Shown: positions 40,556 through 50,896 of the stretch, one piece after another | Numbering within the stretch: the first letter of the stretch is position 1 | How the letters are laid out: each line of letters opens with the position of its first letter | DNA from: Telmatospirillum sp. J64-1 | GTDB taxonomy: Bacteria; Pseudomonadota; Alphaproteobacteria; Rhodospirillales; Magnetospirillaceae | Length of the DNA stretch: 64,000 nt | NCBI RefSeq assembly: GCF_006980715.1 | Contig: NZ_SBHN01000005.1 | Span: 62,001-126,000, forward strand | Direction: 5' to 3' | Notes under the pieces: model-generated | The model's input: the letters and a program-made list of their open reading frames with translations, nothing else | Database searches by the model: none | What the model was told of the DNA's origin: nothing | Program-made: the position numbers and the translations under genes

Positions 40556-41850
40556 CGGAAGGCCCTCACCAGCTTGACCGCGTCGCCGACCAGGCCGAAC
40601 AGCGAGCGGCTCTGGCGGAAGGAGCGGGAGATTTGCTTTTCCTTGCTCAGCTTGTCGATGCCGTCCACGCGCAGCATGGTGGAGGCGGCCTTGGCGAGCA
40701 GATCGGGATATTTGGTGAAGAAGTGCTTGTTGCCGTGCAGGAAGTCCGGCATGTCCTTGTACTTCTTCAGGTCCTTCATGACGAAGCTGTCGTCCAGCGC
40801 CTTACGGTAGGCCGACAGGTTGGCGGCATTCATGTCCAGCCCCCGCTCCTTCAGCGCGATCACCGTCTCCGCCGCGATGCGGCCGGTCGTCATGGCAAGG
40901 TTCGAGCCCTCGCGGTGAACGGCGTTGACGAACATGCCGGAGTCGCCGACGATCATCCAGCCCTCGCCGCTGATCCGGGGAACCGCCTTGTAGCCGCCTT
41001 CGGGGATCAGATGGGCGGCATATTCCTTCACTTCCGCCCCCTTGATCAGCGGCGCGACGGACGGATGGGCCTTCAGCTCTTCGAGCAGGCCATAGGGCGT
41101 GACGCCGCCATGCTTGAAGTCGTCGACCATGCAGCCGATGCCGATAGCGATGGATTCACGGTTGGTATAGAGGAAGCCGGTGCCCACCATGCCGCGCGTC
41201 ACCTTGCCCATCATCTCGATGACGACGCCTTCGTTCTCGCCGATATTGAAGCGGCTTTCGATGACCTCCTGGGGCAGGAAATGCATTTCCTTCACCGCCA
41301 GGGCCACGTTCTTGCCGCTGATCTCGGGGTGGAACCCGGCCTTGCGGGCCAGCAGCGAGTTCACGCCATCGGCCAGGACGACCACGTCGGCAAAGATGTC
41401 GCCCTGCTCGCGGTCGGTGCGCACGCCCACCACGCGCTCGCCGTCCTTGATCAGTTCGGTCACCGTGGTCTCGCAGATCACCAGCGCCCCGGCCCCGCGC
41501 ACCTTCTCCGAGAACCACTTGTCGAACTGGGCGCGGATGATGGTGTAGCGGTTGGGCTTTTCCTCGTTGAACTCGTCCGAGCGGTAATGGGCGCCCATAT
41601 AGGACTTCTCGTCCATGCACCACATGCGCTGCTCGATGATATGGCGCTCCAGCGGCGCATCCTCGCGGAAATCGGGAATGATCCGTTCCAGGGCGTCGGC
41701 ATAAAGGATGGCGCCTTGCACATTCTTGGAACCGGCATATTCGCCGCGTTCCAGCTGCAAAACATTCAGGCCCGCCTTGGCCAGGGTATAGGCCGCGGCG
41801 TTGCCCGAGGGGCCGGCGCCGACGACGATGGCATCGAACTTCTCGGTCAT
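40552..41850 (-). CDS. fixC: Flavoprotein-quinone oxidoreductase FixC
   Basis: The 432-residue FixC resembles ETF-quinone oxidoreductase. The FAD site lies at the N-terminus ([20 protein letters not shown]). It is followed by [20 protein letters not shown] and, near the C-terminus, [20 protein letters not shown]. In FixABCX it passes one electron to quinone and one to FixX/ferredoxin by bifurcation, supplying nitrogenase. The frame stays open upstream into fixB, but the family start is MTEKFDAI at 41850, with GGGGACT as a likely ribosome site. Confidence 0.96.
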   Translation of the reverse strand: MTEKFDAIVVGAGPSGNAAAYTLAKAGLNVLQLERGEYAGSKNVQGAILYADALERIIPDFREDAPLERHIIEQRMWCMDEKSYMGAHYRSDEFNEEKPNRYTIIRAQFDKWFSEKVRGAGALVICETTVTELIKDGERVVGVRTDREQGDIFADVVVLADGVNSLLARKAGFHPEISGKNVALAVKEMHFLPQEVIESRFNIGENEGVVIEMMGKVTRGMVGTGFLYTNRESIAIGIGCMVDDFKHGGVTPYGLLEELKAHPSVAPLIKGAEVKEYAAHLIPEGGYKAVPRISGEGWMIVGDSGMFVNAVHREGSNLAMTTGRIAAETVIALKERGLDMNAANLSAYRKALDDSFVMKDLKKYKDMPDFLHGNKHFFTKYPDLLAKAASTMLRVDGIDKLSKEKQISRSFRQSRSLFGLVGDAVKLVRAFR

Positions 41851-41867
41851 GGTCAGTCCCCCTAAAG

Positions 41868-42956
41868 TCAGCTCGCCAGCCGGTTGACGGCAAGGCGCTT
41901 GCGGAAGGCCGCGGTCAGGGCGGGAAGGATCTTCAGCGCGTCGCCGACGATGCCGTAATGGGCGAAGTCGAAGATCGGCGCATTGGGATCGGTGTTGATG
42001 GCGAGGATGGTGTCCGCCCCCTCGACGCCCACGCGATGCTGGATGGCACCCGAGATGCCGGCGGCGATATAGAGCTTGGGCCGGATGGTCTTGCCGGTCT
42101 GGCCGATCTGCCTGTCGGCGGTCAGCCAGCCCTTCTGCACCAGCGGGCGCGACCCGCCGGTCTCGGCCCCCAGCACGGCGGCCAGTTCCTGCACCAGGGC
42201 ATAATTCTCGGCCTTGCCCAGCCCCATGCCACCCGCCACGACGATATCCGCATAGGCGAGCTGCGACTTGTTGGTGTCGCGGTCGGGGATGAAGTCCAGC
42301 ACCTTGGTGATGATCGAGGATTCGGCCATGTCGATGCCGTCTTCGATAATCCTGCCGCCGCGCCCCTCCTGGCGTTCGGGCATGGCCATGACGCGCGGGC
42401 GCACGGTCGCCATCTGCGGGCGGAAGTTCAAAGTGTGGATGGTGCACAGCAGCGAGCCACCGAAGGTCGGACGGGTAGCGGCCAGCGAGCGGCCTTCCAT
42501 GTCGATGGCCAGTTCGGTGCAGTCGGCGGTCAGGCCCGTCGCCAGGGTGGTCGCCACGCTGCCCGCCAGGTCGCGGCCCAGATTGGTCGCCCCCAGCAGC
42601 AGGATTTCCGGCTTGTACTTGTTCACCAGCTTGGTCAGCACCTGGGTATAGGGCTCGTTGCGGTAATCCGCGAGAAGCGGGTCCTCGACCAGATAGACAT
42701 TGTCGGCGCCATAGGCGAAGGCGTCCTGCGCGGCGGCGCGGGTCGTCTCCCCAGACGGACCAACCAGCACGCCGGACAATTCCACGCCCTGCGCATCGGC
42801 CAGCTTGCGGCCTTCGCCGATCAGTTCCCACGACACGCTGTGGACCTGGCCGCGTTCGAGTTCGATGAAGACCCAGACGCCCTGATAGGCCAGCAGCTTC
42901 TCGTCCAGCTTCGCCTTCAGGCTGGCGCGGGATGCGGGTTGCTTCTGCTCGCTCAT
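41868..42956 (-). CDS. fixB: Electron-transfer flavoprotein alpha-like FixB
   Basis: The 362-residue FixB is the ETF alpha-type subunit. The N-terminal lobe is [20 protein letters not shown]. The C-terminal FAD domain includes [50 protein letters not shown] and [20 protein letters not shown]. It starts 13 bp after fixA and ends 17 bp before fixC, so the four genes form one unit. It forms the bifurcating flavin complex with FixA. Confidence 0.97.
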   Translation of the reverse strand: MSEQKQPASRASLKAKLDEKLLAYQGVWVFIELERGQVHSVSWELIGEGRKLADAQGVELSGVLVGPSGETTRAAAQDAFAYGADNVYLVEDPLLADYRNEPYTQVLTKLVNKYKPEILLLGATNLGRDLAGSVATTLATGLTADCTELAIDMEGRSLAATRPTFGGSLLCTIHTLNFRPQMATVRPRVMAMPERQEGRGGRIIEDGIDMAESSIITKVLDFIPDRDTNKSQLAYADIVVAGGMGLGKAENYALVQELAAVLGAETGGSRPLVQKGWLTADRQIGQTGKTIRPKLYIAAGISGAIQHRVGVEGADTILAINTDPNAPIFDFAHYGIVGDALKILPALTAAFRKRLAVNRLAS

Positions 42957-42969
42957 TCCCCTCTCTCCT

Positions 42970-43818
42970 TTATTCGGCGGCTTGGCGCAGCATGTCGTCG
43001 GCGAGCGACGGCCTGGCGGCGAACAGGGTGTCGATGGCGGCCAGGGCGATGTCCTCGGCGCTTTTGCCTTCGACCTCGATCTGTTCGGCCTTCTTGGCGT
43101 TGGGCTTGGGCGCGAAGACCCTCTTCACCACGGTGGGCGAGCCGCGCAGGCCGCATTTCATCACATCCTCGATACCGGCCGCGGCGGCATCCCATTCCTC
43201 GATGACGGCGCGGGCGGCACGGAACATGTCGGGCATGGTGCCGAAACGGATGGTGTTGCTGCCTTCCAGCATGGTGACCATGCAGGGCAGCGCGGTGCGC
43301 AGGACCTGCACGCCGCCCTCGGCCCGGCGCTGGACCACGATCTCGCGCCCCGCCGGATCGACCGAATCGATCCTGGCGATATAGGTCAGCTGCTGCAGCC
43401 CCAGCCGCCGCGCGATGCCCGGCCCGACCTGAGCGGTGTCGCCGTCGATGGTCTGCTTGCCGCAGAAGACCATGTCCACCGGCTCGGTCTCGGCGATCTT
43501 GCCGATGGCGCTGGCCAGGGCGAAGGAGGTCGCCAGCGTGTCCGAGCCGGCGAAACGGCGGTCCGTCAGCAGGATCGCCCGGTCGGCCCCCAGGGACAGT
43601 GCCTTCCGCAGCGCGGTCTCGGCCATCTTCGGCCCCATGGTCAGGACGGTGACCTTGGCCCCGATCCGGTCCCTGAGACGCAGCGCTTCCTCCAGGGAAA
43701 AGAGGTCATAGGGGTTGATGATCGTCGGCACCCCTTGGCGCATGATGGTATTCGTCACCGGATGGACGCGGATCTGCGCGCTGTCCGGCACCTGCTTGAT
43801 ACAGACCACAATATGCAT
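42970..43818 (-). CDS. fixA: Electron-transfer flavoprotein beta-like FixA
   Basis: The 282-residue FixA starts [20 protein letters not shown] at 43818. Later blocks are [40 protein letters not shown] and [20 protein letters not shown]. The frame is open 207 bp further upstream, but that stretch contains the promoter. It is the first gene of fixABCX; NADH oxidation by FixAB drives the ferredoxin reduction that feeds nitrogenase. Confidence 0.97.
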   Translation of the reverse strand: MHIVVCIKQVPDSAQIRVHPVTNTIMRQGVPTIINPYDLFSLEEALRLRDRIGAKVTVLTMGPKMAETALRKALSLGADRAILLTDRRFAGSDTLATSFALASAIGKIAETEPVDMVFCGKQTIDGDTAQVGPGIARRLGLQQLTYIARIDSVDPAGREIVVQRRAEGGVQVLRTALPCMVTMLEGSNTIRFGTMPDMFRAARAVIEEWDAAAAGIEDVMKCGLRGSPTVVKRVFAPKPNAKKAEQIEVEGKSAEDIALAAIDTLFAARPSLADDMLRQAAE

Positions 43819-43871
43819 CGCGATTCTCCGTCTCACCTTCCCGGCGCGAGACCCGGGTCTTCCCTCCCCAA

Positions 43872-43886
43872 GCAATCGCCGTTCCA
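43872..43886 (-). promoter_or_regulatory. Sigma-54 (-24/-12) promoter of fixABCX
   Basis: On the minus strand TGGAACGGCGATTGC gives the GG-N10-GC pattern, with TTGC at -12. The fixA ATG is 54 bp downstream. A NifA site lies 74 bp upstream. Confidence 0.75.
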
Positions 43887-43960
43887 ATTCTGGAGAATCC
43901 CGGATTCCCAGGCGATTTGCCGCCGCCGGACTGGGGCAGACCGGACAAACCGGTCGCGTT

Positions 43961-43976
43961 TGTCTCGAATGCGACA
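43961..43976. promoter_or_regulatory. NifA upstream activator site for fixABCX
   Basis: TGTCTCGAATGCGACA is an exact TGT-N10-ACA. It lies 74 bp upstream of the fixA -24 element, and also 78 bp upstream of the divergent histidine kinase start. Confidence 0.8.
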
Positions 43977-44054
43977 GAGCGTTCCGACACGCTGCGTCAT
44001 TGTCGGCTTCCCCCGCTTCCGCCATACTACGGAAGTATAAGTACGGGAGCCTTC

Positions 44055-46058
44055 ATGAGCCGCCTTTCCCCCTTGACCGCCTCCCTGCTGTCGGCTTTGG
44101 TCGTCTTGCTGGGGCTGGGCGCGCTGGAATACCAGCAGCGGGAAGCCCTGCGCGATCAGACGCAGATGGCCGTCCTGCACGAGATGGGCTCGATCCGCGC
44201 CCATCTCGAAATGCAGCTCAACGGCTCCCTGCTGCTCAGCCGGGGCATCGTCGCCCATATCCTGACCGATCCCGACGACCCGTTCCGGCACATGGACACG
44301 ACCCTGCGCGAACTTGCCGTCGAGGAAGCGCCCATCCGCAATCTGGCCATCGCGCTGGGCAGCCACGTCGTCTATGTCCACCCCCTGCAAGACAACGAAG
44401 CCGTGCTGGGGACCGATTACCGCGACCTTCCGGAGCAATGGCCGTCGATCGAGCGGGCGTTCGAGACCCGCCAGCCGGTGGTGAACGGGCCGGTGAACCT
44501 GGTCCAGGGCGGCACCGGCATCATCCACCGCGCGCCGGTCTTCCGCGACGGCACGGCGGGGGAGGATCCGCCCTTGGGCGTCGTCAGCATCGTCATCGAT
44601 ATCGAAACCCTGATCGCGCGCAGCGGCGTCCTGGCGGCACAGGAACGCCTGGATATCGCCCTGCGCGGCAGCGAAGGGCAGATGATCTGGGGCAATCCCG
44701 CCCTGTTCCTGAACGATGACGCCGTCTTCCTGGAGATCGCCTTCCCCTCCGGTTCCTGGAGCCTGGCCGCGCGGAGCAAGGAGCCTCTCGCCCTGGCCCG
44801 CTCCCTTTGGCCGCTGCGCCTGGTGGGGCTGCTCCTGGCCGTCCTGCTGCTCGCCCTGCCCTGGCTTGTCGCGCGCTGGGGCCGGCAGCAGCGCCAGGCG
44901 CGGCAGGCGGTGGAGGAAAGCGAGATGCGCTATCGCGCGGTGCTCGACAATCTGCGCGATGGCGTCTTCGTTCACGACATGGAGGGACGCATCCTCGACG
45001 TCAACCGCGAGGCCTGCTCCGTCCTGGGCTACAGCCGCGCCGAATTGCTGTCGATGTCCATCACCGACCTGGACGTCTTCGTCGACCAGGAGGCGCTGCG
45101 CCATTCGCTGAAGCGGCTGCACCACATGTCCTCGCTCAGCATCGAGACCATCAATCGCAGCAAGGACGGCACCGCCATACCGATCCAGGTGCGCGCGGGG
45201 CTGATGCGCGTGGGCGGTGAGCCTTTGGTGGTGGCCTGCGTCCGCGACATCACCGAGGCCAAGCGGCACGAAGAGGAACGGGCCACCCTGCTGGCCGACC
45301 TGCGCCGCTCCAACGACGAATTGCAGCAATTCGCCTTCATCGCCTCGCACGACCTGCAAGAGCCGCTGCGCATGGTCGCCAGCTATGTGCAGCTGCTTGA
45401 ACGCCGCTATGGCCCGCAGTTGGATGCCGATGGCCGCCAGTTCATCTCCTTCGCCGCCCAGGGCGCGAAACGCATGCGCCAGCTGATCATCGACCTGCTG
45501 GACTATTCCCGCCTGGATTCCGAATCCACCCCCCTGCTGCCGGTGGATTCGCAGACGGCGGTCACCATGGCGCTGGCCAATCTCGGCACCGCCATCGGCG
45601 ATACCGGCGCCTCGGTCGAAGTGGGGCCGCTGCCTTATGTCACGGCGGACCAGATACAGCTGACGCGCCTGTTCCAGAACCTGCTCGGCAATGCGATGAA
45701 ATACCGCCGCGACGACCTGCCCCCCAGGATCCAAGTCACCGCCAGGCCGGTCGAGGATATCTGGGAATTCTCGGTGACCGACAACGGCATCGGCATCGAT
45801 CCCGAATACCGCGAGAGGATCTTCAAGATCTTCCAGCGCCTGCACCCCATCGGACGCTACGAGGGCACCGGGATCGGCCTTGCCATCTGCAAGCGCATCG
45901 TCGACCGCCATGGCGGCCGCATCTGGGTGGAATCGGCCCCCGAGGGGGGAAGCGTGTTCCGCTTCACACTGCCCGACGTCAGGATCGGCTCAGGTCCGAA
46001 AGAGGCACGAAACCTTGCCCGCCCAGCTGCGTCGCTTGAGCCTGCCGGAAGACCTTGA
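44055..46058 (+). CDS. Membrane-bound sensor histidine kinase (CHASE-like + PAS)
   Basis: The 667-residue kinase starts MSRLSPLTASLLSALVVLLG, with GGGAG 7 bases upstream. Two membrane helices (about 7-25 and 256-275) enclose a periplasmic CHASE-like sensor (RNLAIALGSHVVYVHPLQ, LGTDYRDLPEQWPSIERAFE). A cytoplasmic PAS domain (about 290-405) is followed by the HisKA H-box FIASHDLQEPLRMVASY with the phospho-acceptor His432. The HATPase N, G1 and G2 boxes are LFQNLLGNAMKYRR, VTDNGIGIDPEY and GTGIGLAICKRIVD. There is no adjacent response regulator. The last 80 bp lie opposite the 3' end of nifW, and the gene is divergent from fixA. Confidence 0.9.
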   Translation: MSRLSPLTASLLSALVVLLGLGALEYQQREALRDQTQMAVLHEMGSIRAHLEMQLNGSLLLSRGIVAHILTDPDDPFRHMDTTLRELAVEEAPIRNLAIALGSHVVYVHPLQDNEAVLGTDYRDLPEQWPSIERAFETRQPVVNGPVNLVQGGTGIIHRAPVFRDGTAGEDPPLGVVSIVIDIETLIARSGVLAAQERLDIALRGSEGQMIWGNPALFLNDDAVFLEIAFPSGSWSLAARSKEPLALARSLWPLRLVGLLLAVLLLALPWLVARWGRQQRQARQAVEESEMRYRAVLDNLRDGVFVHDMEGRILDVNREACSVLGYSRAELLSMSITDLDVFVDQEALRHSLKRLHHMSSLSIETINRSKDGTAIPIQVRAGLMRVGGEPLVVACVRDITEAKRHEEERATLLADLRRSNDELQQFAFIASHDLQEPLRMVASYVQLLERRYGPQLDADGRQFISFAAQGAKRMRQLIIDLLDYSRLDSESTPLLPVDSQTAVTMALANLGTAIGDTGASVEVGPLPYVTADQIQLTRLFQNLLGNAMKYRRDDLPPRIQVTARPVEDIWEFSVTDNGIGIDPEYRERIFKIFQRLHPIGRYEGTGIGLAICKRIVDRHGGRIWVESAPEGGSVFRFTLPDVRIGSGPKEARNLARPAASLEPAGRP

Positions 46059-46311
46059 ACACTTTCTCGGTCACGGCATCGGAGCGGACGAAATCCTGAT
46101 AGGCCGATTCCAGCAAGCTGCGATAGACCTTGCGCAGGGTCTCCTCCCCGGCCTCCTCCAGGTTGGCGTCCAGCGCCAGGTAATCATGGAACCGCTTGAG
46201 GATATGCAGGCGGTTGACGGAGACCACGCGGGGGTCATAGGGCACGCCGAGGAAATCGAAGAATTCCTCGGCTGACGAAAGCTTGGCGATCTGCTGCTTG
46301 AATCCGCTCAT
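45979..46311 (-). CDS. nifW: Nitrogenase-stabilising/protective protein NifW
   Basis: The 110-residue NifW starts [20 protein letters not shown]. It continues [20 protein letters not shown] and [21 protein letters not shown], all typical of NifW, which protects nitrogenase MoFe protein from oxygen. The ATG at 46311 overlaps the cysE stop by 4 bp. It is the last gene of the nifIscA-U-S-V-cysE-W operon, and its 3' end overlaps the histidine kinase gene on the other strand by 80 bp. Confidence 0.94.
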   Translation of the reverse strand: MSGFKQQIAKLSSAEEFFDFLGVPYDPRVVSVNRLHILKRFHDYLALDANLEEAGEETLRKVYRSLLESAYQDFVRSDAVTEKVFKVFRQAQATQLGGQGFVPLSDLSRS

Positions 46312-47057
46312 TCCTTGACCTCCGTTCCGGTGCCGCAGGGATCGGCACAGATGGCGCATTGCGTGGCCGGACCCTGATGGCCCGGCTCCATTTCGGCGAG
46401 GCGCCTTTCGAGATGGTTGATGCGCTCGACCAGGCAGCCGATGGCCCGCCCCACCGGATCGGGCATCAGGTGATGGTCGAGATCGATGCCGCCGCTGATG
46501 CGGCGCATGGCCGCGGGCACCACCACCCGCCCGGGGATGCCGACCACGGTCATCCCCGGCGGCACGTCGCCGATGACCACGGAATTGGCGCCGACACTGG
46601 AGCCACGCCCGATCACCACCGCGCCCAGCACCTTGGCCCCCGCCCCCACCAGCACCCCATCCTCCAGCGTCGGATGGCGCTTGCCCCGGCTGAGCGTGGT
46701 GCCGCCCAGGGTGACGCCGTGATAGAGGGTGCAGTCGTCACCGATCTCGGCGGTCTCGCCGATGACGACGCAGGCGCCGTGGTCGATGAACAGGCGCCGC
46801 CCGATGACGGCGCCGGGATGGATGTCCACATTGGTGACCATGCGTGCCAGGAAGCTGAGGAAGCGGGCCGGAAAGCGCCATCCCTTGCGCCACAGCCAAT
46901 GGGACAGGCGGTGGATCATCACCGCATGCAGGCCGGGATAGGTGCACAGCACCTCGAACCGTCCCCGCGCCGCCGGATCGCGGGCCAGCACGGCATCCAC
47001 ATCCTCGCGGATCAATGACGACAGGCCGGGCTTTGGAATCTCAGGGGCGGCGCTCAT
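46308..47057 (-). CDS. cysE: Serine O-acetyltransferase, nif-associated CysE
   Basis: This hexapeptide-repeat acetyltransferase makes O-acetylserine for cysteine, which NifS uses as sulfur donor. Recognisable blocks are [60 protein letters not shown] and [20 protein letters not shown]. The start at 47057 (249 residues) has AAGGAG 4-5 bases upstream; an ATG at 47078 that overlaps nifV has none. The C-terminus adds a Cys-containing tail ([16 protein letters not shown]). A nif-linked copy of cysE is known in other diazotrophs and raises cysteine supply. Confidence 0.93.
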   Translation of the reverse strand: MSAAPEIPKPGLSSLIREDVDAVLARDPAARGRFEVLCTYPGLHAVMIHRLSHWLWRKGWRFPARFLSFLARMVTNVDIHPGAVIGRRLFIDHGACVVIGETAEIGDDCTLYHGVTLGGTTLSRGKRHPTLEDGVLVGAGAKVLGAVVIGRGSSVGANSVVIGDVPPGMTVVGIPGRVVVPAAMRRISGGIDLDHHLMPDPVGRAIGCLVERINHLERRLAEMEPGHQGPATQCAICADPCGTGTEVKE

Positions 47058-47074
47058 CTCTCCTTCCGCCGCCT

Positions 47075-48253
47075 TCATGACGGCACCAACGGAGAATTGC
47101 CCGGGGCCAGCAGACCGGCATCACGCAGGGCGGTTTCCTCGTAGAAGCGCAGAAGCTCCGGCTGCCCGGGAATCTGCTTGGTGGCATCCACATGGCGGCG
47201 CACGCGGGCCAGCACCGCGCGGGCCTGGGGCTCCTCGATGGATAGCCCCAGTTCGGCATAGGCGTGCAACACCGCCGAAACGCCGGAATGCTTGCCTAGG
47301 ACCAGACGGTGCTGGCGGCCCAGTTCCTGGGGGTCGAAACTCTGGTAATTACGCGGATCGCGCAGCAGGCCGTGGATATGGATGCCGCTTTCATGGGTGA
47401 AGATGGCATCGCCGACGATGCTCTTGTTCACCGGCACCGGCCGCCCCGAGGCCCGGGCCACCAATTCCGAACAGGCCAGCAGCCGGTCCGTCATGACGCC
47501 GGTGGGACGGCCATGAAGATGATGCAGTCCCATCACCACCTCTTCCAGCGGTGCATTGCCCGCCCGTTCGCCCAGGCCGTTGACGGTGGTGTTGACATGG
47601 TTCGCTCCGCCCAGGACGGCGGCCAGGGAATTGGCCGTCGCCATGCCCAGATCGTCATGGGCGTGGATTTCCAGTTCCAGTTTCAGCGACGCGCGCAGCC
47701 TGCGGAAGGCGTCCAGCGTGCGGAAGGGATCGAGAATGCCCAACGTATCGGCGAAGCGAAAACGCCGCGCACCAGCCGCTTCCGCCACCGCTGCGACTTC
47801 GAGCAGAAAGCCCAGGTCGGCGCGCGAGGAATCCTCGCCCCCCACCGCCACATCCAGCCCCCGCGCACGGGCATGGGCCACCACCTCGCCGATGCGGTTC
47901 AGCACCCAATCGCGGTCGCGGCCGATCTTGTGGCTGATCTGCTGGTCGGAGACGGGGATCGAGACATTGACCATCGAGACGCCACAGGCCAGGGCGTCCT
48001 CGACGTCATTCTCGTGCATGCGGCACCAGGCGATGGCACGGGCCGACAGCCCCGCCTCCACCACGGCGCGGATCGCATCCTGTTCCTCGGGCCCCATGGC
48101 CGGGATGCCGACTTCCAGTTCGACGACGCCCGCCGCATCCAGGGCGCGGGCGATCGCCAGTTTCTCCTCGGCGGTGAAAGCGACACCGGCGGTCTGCTCG
48201 CCGTCGCGCAGGGTGGTGTCGTTGATGACCACGCGGGATTGATGCAGGGTCAT
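47075..48253 (-). CDS. nifV: Homocitrate synthase NifV
   Basis: The 392-residue NifV joins acetyl-CoA and 2-oxoglutarate into homocitrate, the organic ligand of the iron-molybdenum cofactor. The HMGL-type active site begins [19 protein letters not shown] and is completed by the metal ligands in [20 protein letters not shown] and [20 protein letters not shown]. Residues [20 protein letters not shown] are typical of homocitrate/isopropylmalate synthases. The ATG at 48253 has a GGGAGG site. The protein lacks a C-terminal LeuA regulatory domain, as expected for NifV. Confidence 0.96.
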   Translation of the reverse strand: MTLHQSRVVINDTTLRDGEQTAGVAFTAEEKLAIARALDAAGVVELEVGIPAMGPEEQDAIRAVVEAGLSARAIAWCRMHENDVEDALACGVSMVNVSIPVSDQQISHKIGRDRDWVLNRIGEVVAHARARGLDVAVGGEDSSRADLGFLLEVAAVAEAAGARRFRFADTLGILDPFRTLDAFRRLRASLKLELEIHAHDDLGMATANSLAAVLGGANHVNTTVNGLGERAGNAPLEEVVMGLHHLHGRPTGVMTDRLLACSELVARASGRPVPVNKSIVGDAIFTHESGIHIHGLLRDPRNYQSFDPQELGRQHRLVLGKHSGVSAVLHAYAELGLSIEEPQARAVLARVRRHVDATKQIPGQPELLRFYEETALRDAGLLAPGNSPLVPS

Positions 48254-48279
48254 GTCAGCCTCCCTTCGCCTGGATGCGA

Positions 48280-49479
48280 TCAGCTATAGGCCGGGGTGAA
48301 CTCGCCGGTGGTGCCGTCCTTGCGCCAATAGGGCGACATGGTCCGCAGTCTGGCGATGATCGCCGGGACCTCGGCCACCACGCGGTCGATTTCTTCCAGG
48401 GTGTTCTCGCGCGACAGCGAGAAGCGGATGGTGCCGTGGGCCGCCGTGAAGGGAATGTCCATGGCCATCATCACATGCGACGGCTCCAGCGAGCCCGAGG
48501 TGCAGGCCGACCCGGCCGAGGCCGCGATGGCGGCGCGGTTGAGCATCAGCAGGATGGCCTCGCCCTCGACATATTCGAAGGCGATGTTGCTGGTATTGGG
48601 CAGGCGGTGCTCCACGTCGCCGGTGACGAAGGCATGGCTGACCTGGGACAGGATGCCCTGTTCAAGCCGGTCGCGCAGCGCCTTGACCTGGGTGTTCTCG
48701 GTCTCCATGGCGGCGAGGGCCAGTTCGGCGGCCTTGCCCAGGCCGATGATGCCGGTGGTGTTCTCGGTGCCCGCCCGCCGCCCGCGTTCCTGGTGACCGC
48801 CACGGAAGAGCGGACGGAACTTGGCGCCGCGCTTCAGGTACAGCGCGCCGATGCCCTTGGGGCCGTGCAGCTTGTGCGAGGACAGCGACAGCATGTCGAT
48901 ATCGGAATGGGCCAGGTCCAACGGGATCTTGCCCACTGCCTGGACCGCGTCGGTATGGAACAGGATACCGTATTTCTTCGCGCGCTCGGCCAGGGCCTCG
49001 ACCGGAAAGATGGTGCCGGTCTCGTTATTGGCATACATGATCGAGACCACGGCCACATTCTCGGACAGCGCCCGGTCATAGGCGGCCACGTCCAGGCGGC
49101 CCTTGGCATCGACGCCGATGTAATGGACCCTGTAGCCTTCGTGCTTTTCCAGGTACTGGCACAGGGTCAGCACGGCGGGATGCTCGACGCGCGAGGTGAT
49201 GATCTCGCGCCGCTCAGGGTAAGCCTTCAGCGCCGACAGGATGGCGGTGCTGTCGGATTCCGTGCCGCCCGAGGTAAAAACGATTTCCGTATCATGGGCG
49301 GCGCCCAGCAGGGCCTGCACCTGGGCGCGGGCCCAGCGGATCTTCTCGCCCACCTTCGAGCCGAAGCTGTGGATCGAGGAGGGATTGCCGAATTGTTCGG
49401 TGAAATAGGGGAGCATTTCGGCCAGCACGGCCGGATCGACCCGGGTGGTGGCGTTGTTGTCGAGATAGATCGCGTCCAT
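48280..49479 (-). CDS. nifS: Cysteine desulfurase NifS
   Basis: The 399-residue PLP enzyme supplies sulfur for nitrogenase clusters. The start [20 protein letters not shown] is standard. PLP is held by the Lys of [20 protein letters not shown], and the persulfide Cys lies in [20 protein letters not shown] two codons upstream (49485) is possible, but the ATG has the better spacing from GGAAGGGGG. It follows nifU by 14 bp. Confidence 0.96.
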   Translation of the reverse strand: MDAIYLDNNATTRVDPAVLAEMLPYFTEQFGNPSSIHSFGSKVGEKIRWARAQVQALLGAAHDTEIVFTSGGTESDSTAILSALKAYPERREIITSRVEHPAVLTLCQYLEKHEGYRVHYIGVDAKGRLDVAAYDRALSENVAVVSIMYANNETGTIFPVEALAERAKKYGILFHTDAVQAVGKIPLDLAHSDIDMLSLSSHKLHGPKGIGALYLKRGAKFRPLFRGGHQERGRRAGTENTTGIIGLGKAAELALAAMETENTQVKALRDRLEQGILSQVSHAFVTGDVEHRLPNTSNIAFEYVEGEAILLMLNRAAIAASAGSACTSGSLEPSHVMMAMDIPFTAAHGTIRFSLSRENTLEEIDRVVAEVPAIIARLRTMSPYWRKDGTTGEFTPAYS

Positions 49480-49493
49480 ATCCACCCCCTTCC

Positions 49494-50396
49494 TCAGCTC
49501 ATGGCGCTGACGGGAACCACGCGCAGCGGACGGCCCAGGACGTCCATCAGGCGTTCCTGCACCCCCGACAGCGTGATCGACGACATCTGGCAGCCCACGC
49601 AGCTGCCTTTCAGGTTGACCACGACGGTATCACCGTCCACGTCCACCAGTTCGATATCGCCGCCATCGCGCTGCAAATGCGGCCGCAACTCCTCGATGGC
49701 GCCCTGGATGGCCTGGATCTTCTGGAGATTGGTCATCGGGCGGCCGACGGGCGTGGCCGGCGCGGCGGGACAGGCCGCCGGGGCGCCGGAAATCTCGGCC
49801 GGGGTGATGGCGCCTTCCGCGATCATGGCGGCATGGATGTCGCCCATCACCTCCTCGATCTTCTCGTGGCAGGTCTTGCAGCTGCCGCCGGCCTTGGTGT
49901 AGTGGACCACCTGTTCCAGCGTCGTCAGCTTGTTGGCCCGCACGGCACGCTCGATCATGCCCGCATCGACGCCGAAGCATTTGCAGATCAGCACGCCTTC
50001 CTCGTGGTCGTCCTCTTCCCAGGCCTCGCCGCGGTAATCGGCGATGGCGGCGCGCAGGGCCTCGGCCCCCATGACCGAGCAATGCATCTTCTCGGGCGGC
50101 AGGCCGTCGAGGAAATCGGCGATATCCTGGTTGGTCAGGCTCAGCGCCTGCTCGATGGTCTTGCCGATGATCAGCTCGGTCAGCGCCGAGGACGAGGCGA
50201 TAGCCGAGCCGCAGCCGAAGGTCTGGAACCGGGCATCGGTGATGACGTCGCTGGCCGGATCGACCTTGATCATCAGCTTCAAGGCATCGCCGCAGGAGAT
50301 CGAGCCGACTTCGCCGATGCCGTTGGCGTCGTCCAGGGACCCGGCATTGCGCGGGTTGAAGAAGTATTCCTGGACCTTTTCAGAATAGTTCCACAT
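49494..50396 (-). CDS. nifU: Nitrogenase iron-sulfur scaffold NifU
   Basis: The full three-domain NifU has 300 residues. The IscU-like scaffold (1-125) begins [20 protein letters not shown], with Cys35, Cys62 and Cys106. The central [2Fe-2S] domain has CKCFG at 138-142 and CKTC at 173-176. The C-terminal Nfu domain carries CVGC at 266-269. All three sites are complete. It builds [2Fe-2S] and [4Fe-4S] clusters with NifS. The frame continues upstream to 50570, but the family start is at 50396. Confidence 0.97.
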   Translation of the reverse strand: MWNYSEKVQEYFFNPRNAGSLDDANGIGEVGSISCGDALKLMIKVDPASDVITDARFQTFGCGSAIASSSALTELIIGKTIEQALSLTNQDIADFLDGLPPEKMHCSVMGAEALRAAIADYRGEAWEEDDHEEGVLICKCFGVDAGMIERAVRANKLTTLEQVVHYTKAGGSCKTCHEKIEEVMGDIHAAMIAEGAITPAEISGAPAACPAAPATPVGRPMTNLQKIQAIQGAIEELRPHLQRDGGDIELVDVDGDTVVVNLKGSCVGCQMSSITLSGVQERLMDVLGRPLRVVPVSAMS

Positions 50397-50413
50397 TGAC
50401 CGGGCCTCCGCCT

Positions 50414-50737
50414 TCAGCAAGAGAAGGACTTGCCGCAGCCGCATTTGGCCGTGGCGTTGGGATTGTTGAAGACGAAACCGGAGCCTTCCAGCTGCTCGAC
50501 GAAATCGACTTCGATACCTTCGATCAGGGCTTGGCTTTCGCTGTCGACGAAGACGGTGATCCCACCGCATTCGATGACCGCGTCACCGTCCTGGGGGGCG
50601 CTTTCCAGGCCCATCTGATAGGTCAGGCCGGAGCAACCGCCCGACTGGACCATGATCCTCAGCCCGGCCACCGCATCTTCCGCGTTGGAGATGACACGCC
50701 GTATGGCTTCCACCGCGCTATCCGTCAGGGCAATCAT
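50414..50737 (-). CDS. nifIscA: A-type iron-sulfur carrier, nif-associated IscA/HesB
   Basis: The 107-residue A-type carrier starts [20 protein letters not shown], has [20 protein letters not shown] and ends with the Cys pair in [14 protein letters not shown], so all three cluster ligands are there. The ATG at 50737 has GGAGGACG 4-11 bases upstream; an upstream in-frame Met (50770) has no ribosome site. It is the first gene of the nifU-S-V-cysE-nifW operon behind a NifA/sigma-54 promoter, which marks it as the nif-specific IscA. Confidence 0.93.
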   Translation of the reverse strand: MIALTDSAVEAIRRVISNAEDAVAGLRIMVQSGGCSGLTYQMGLESAPQDGDAVIECGGITVFVDSESQALIEGIEVDFVEQLEGSGFVFNNPNATAKCGCGKSFSC

Positions 50738-50779
50738 GCTCGTCCTCCAATACAGGCACTCCACCTGCATTCAGACAAA

Positions 50780-50794
50780 GCAATCGCCATGCCA
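50780..50794 (-). promoter_or_regulatory. Sigma-54 (-24/-12) promoter of nifIscA-nifU-S-V
   Basis: The minus-strand sequence TGGCATGGCGATTGC has TGGCA at -24, TTGC at -12 and correct spacing. It lies 42 bp before the nifIscA ATG. Confidence 0.85.
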
Positions 50795-50857
50795 TTCATG
50801 GAAGGTTGAAAAGAAAGGAAATTTCACGCCGCCCCCGCCGGAGGCCGCGACATTCCT

Positions 50858-50889
50858 GTCGGTTTTGTCATATTCGGAACAAAACCGAC
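50858..50889. promoter_or_regulatory. NifA site inside an 11-bp-arm palindrome upstream of nifIscA
   Basis: The core TGTCATATTCGGAACA (50866-50881) is an exact TGT-N10-ACA. The dyad extends to perfect 11-bp arms, GTCGGTTTTGT and ACAAAACCGAC. The core lies about 71 bp upstream of the -24 element. Confidence 0.8.
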
Positions 50890-50896
50890 CGTGGCG

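Noticed and set aside
41851-42831. Possible FixB-FixC fusion, because the fixC frame is open far upstream
   Set aside because: FixC family proteins start at MTEKFDAI (41850), and fixB with its FAD motifs is encoded in another frame in the upstream stretch.
43833-45911. Minus-strand open frame of 692 codons opposite the histidine kinase gene
   Set aside because: The plus-strand frame has H-box, N, G1 and G2 motifs and a proper ribosome site; the antisense frame has no recognisable domain and is His/Asp/Gln-rich as expected for a shadow.
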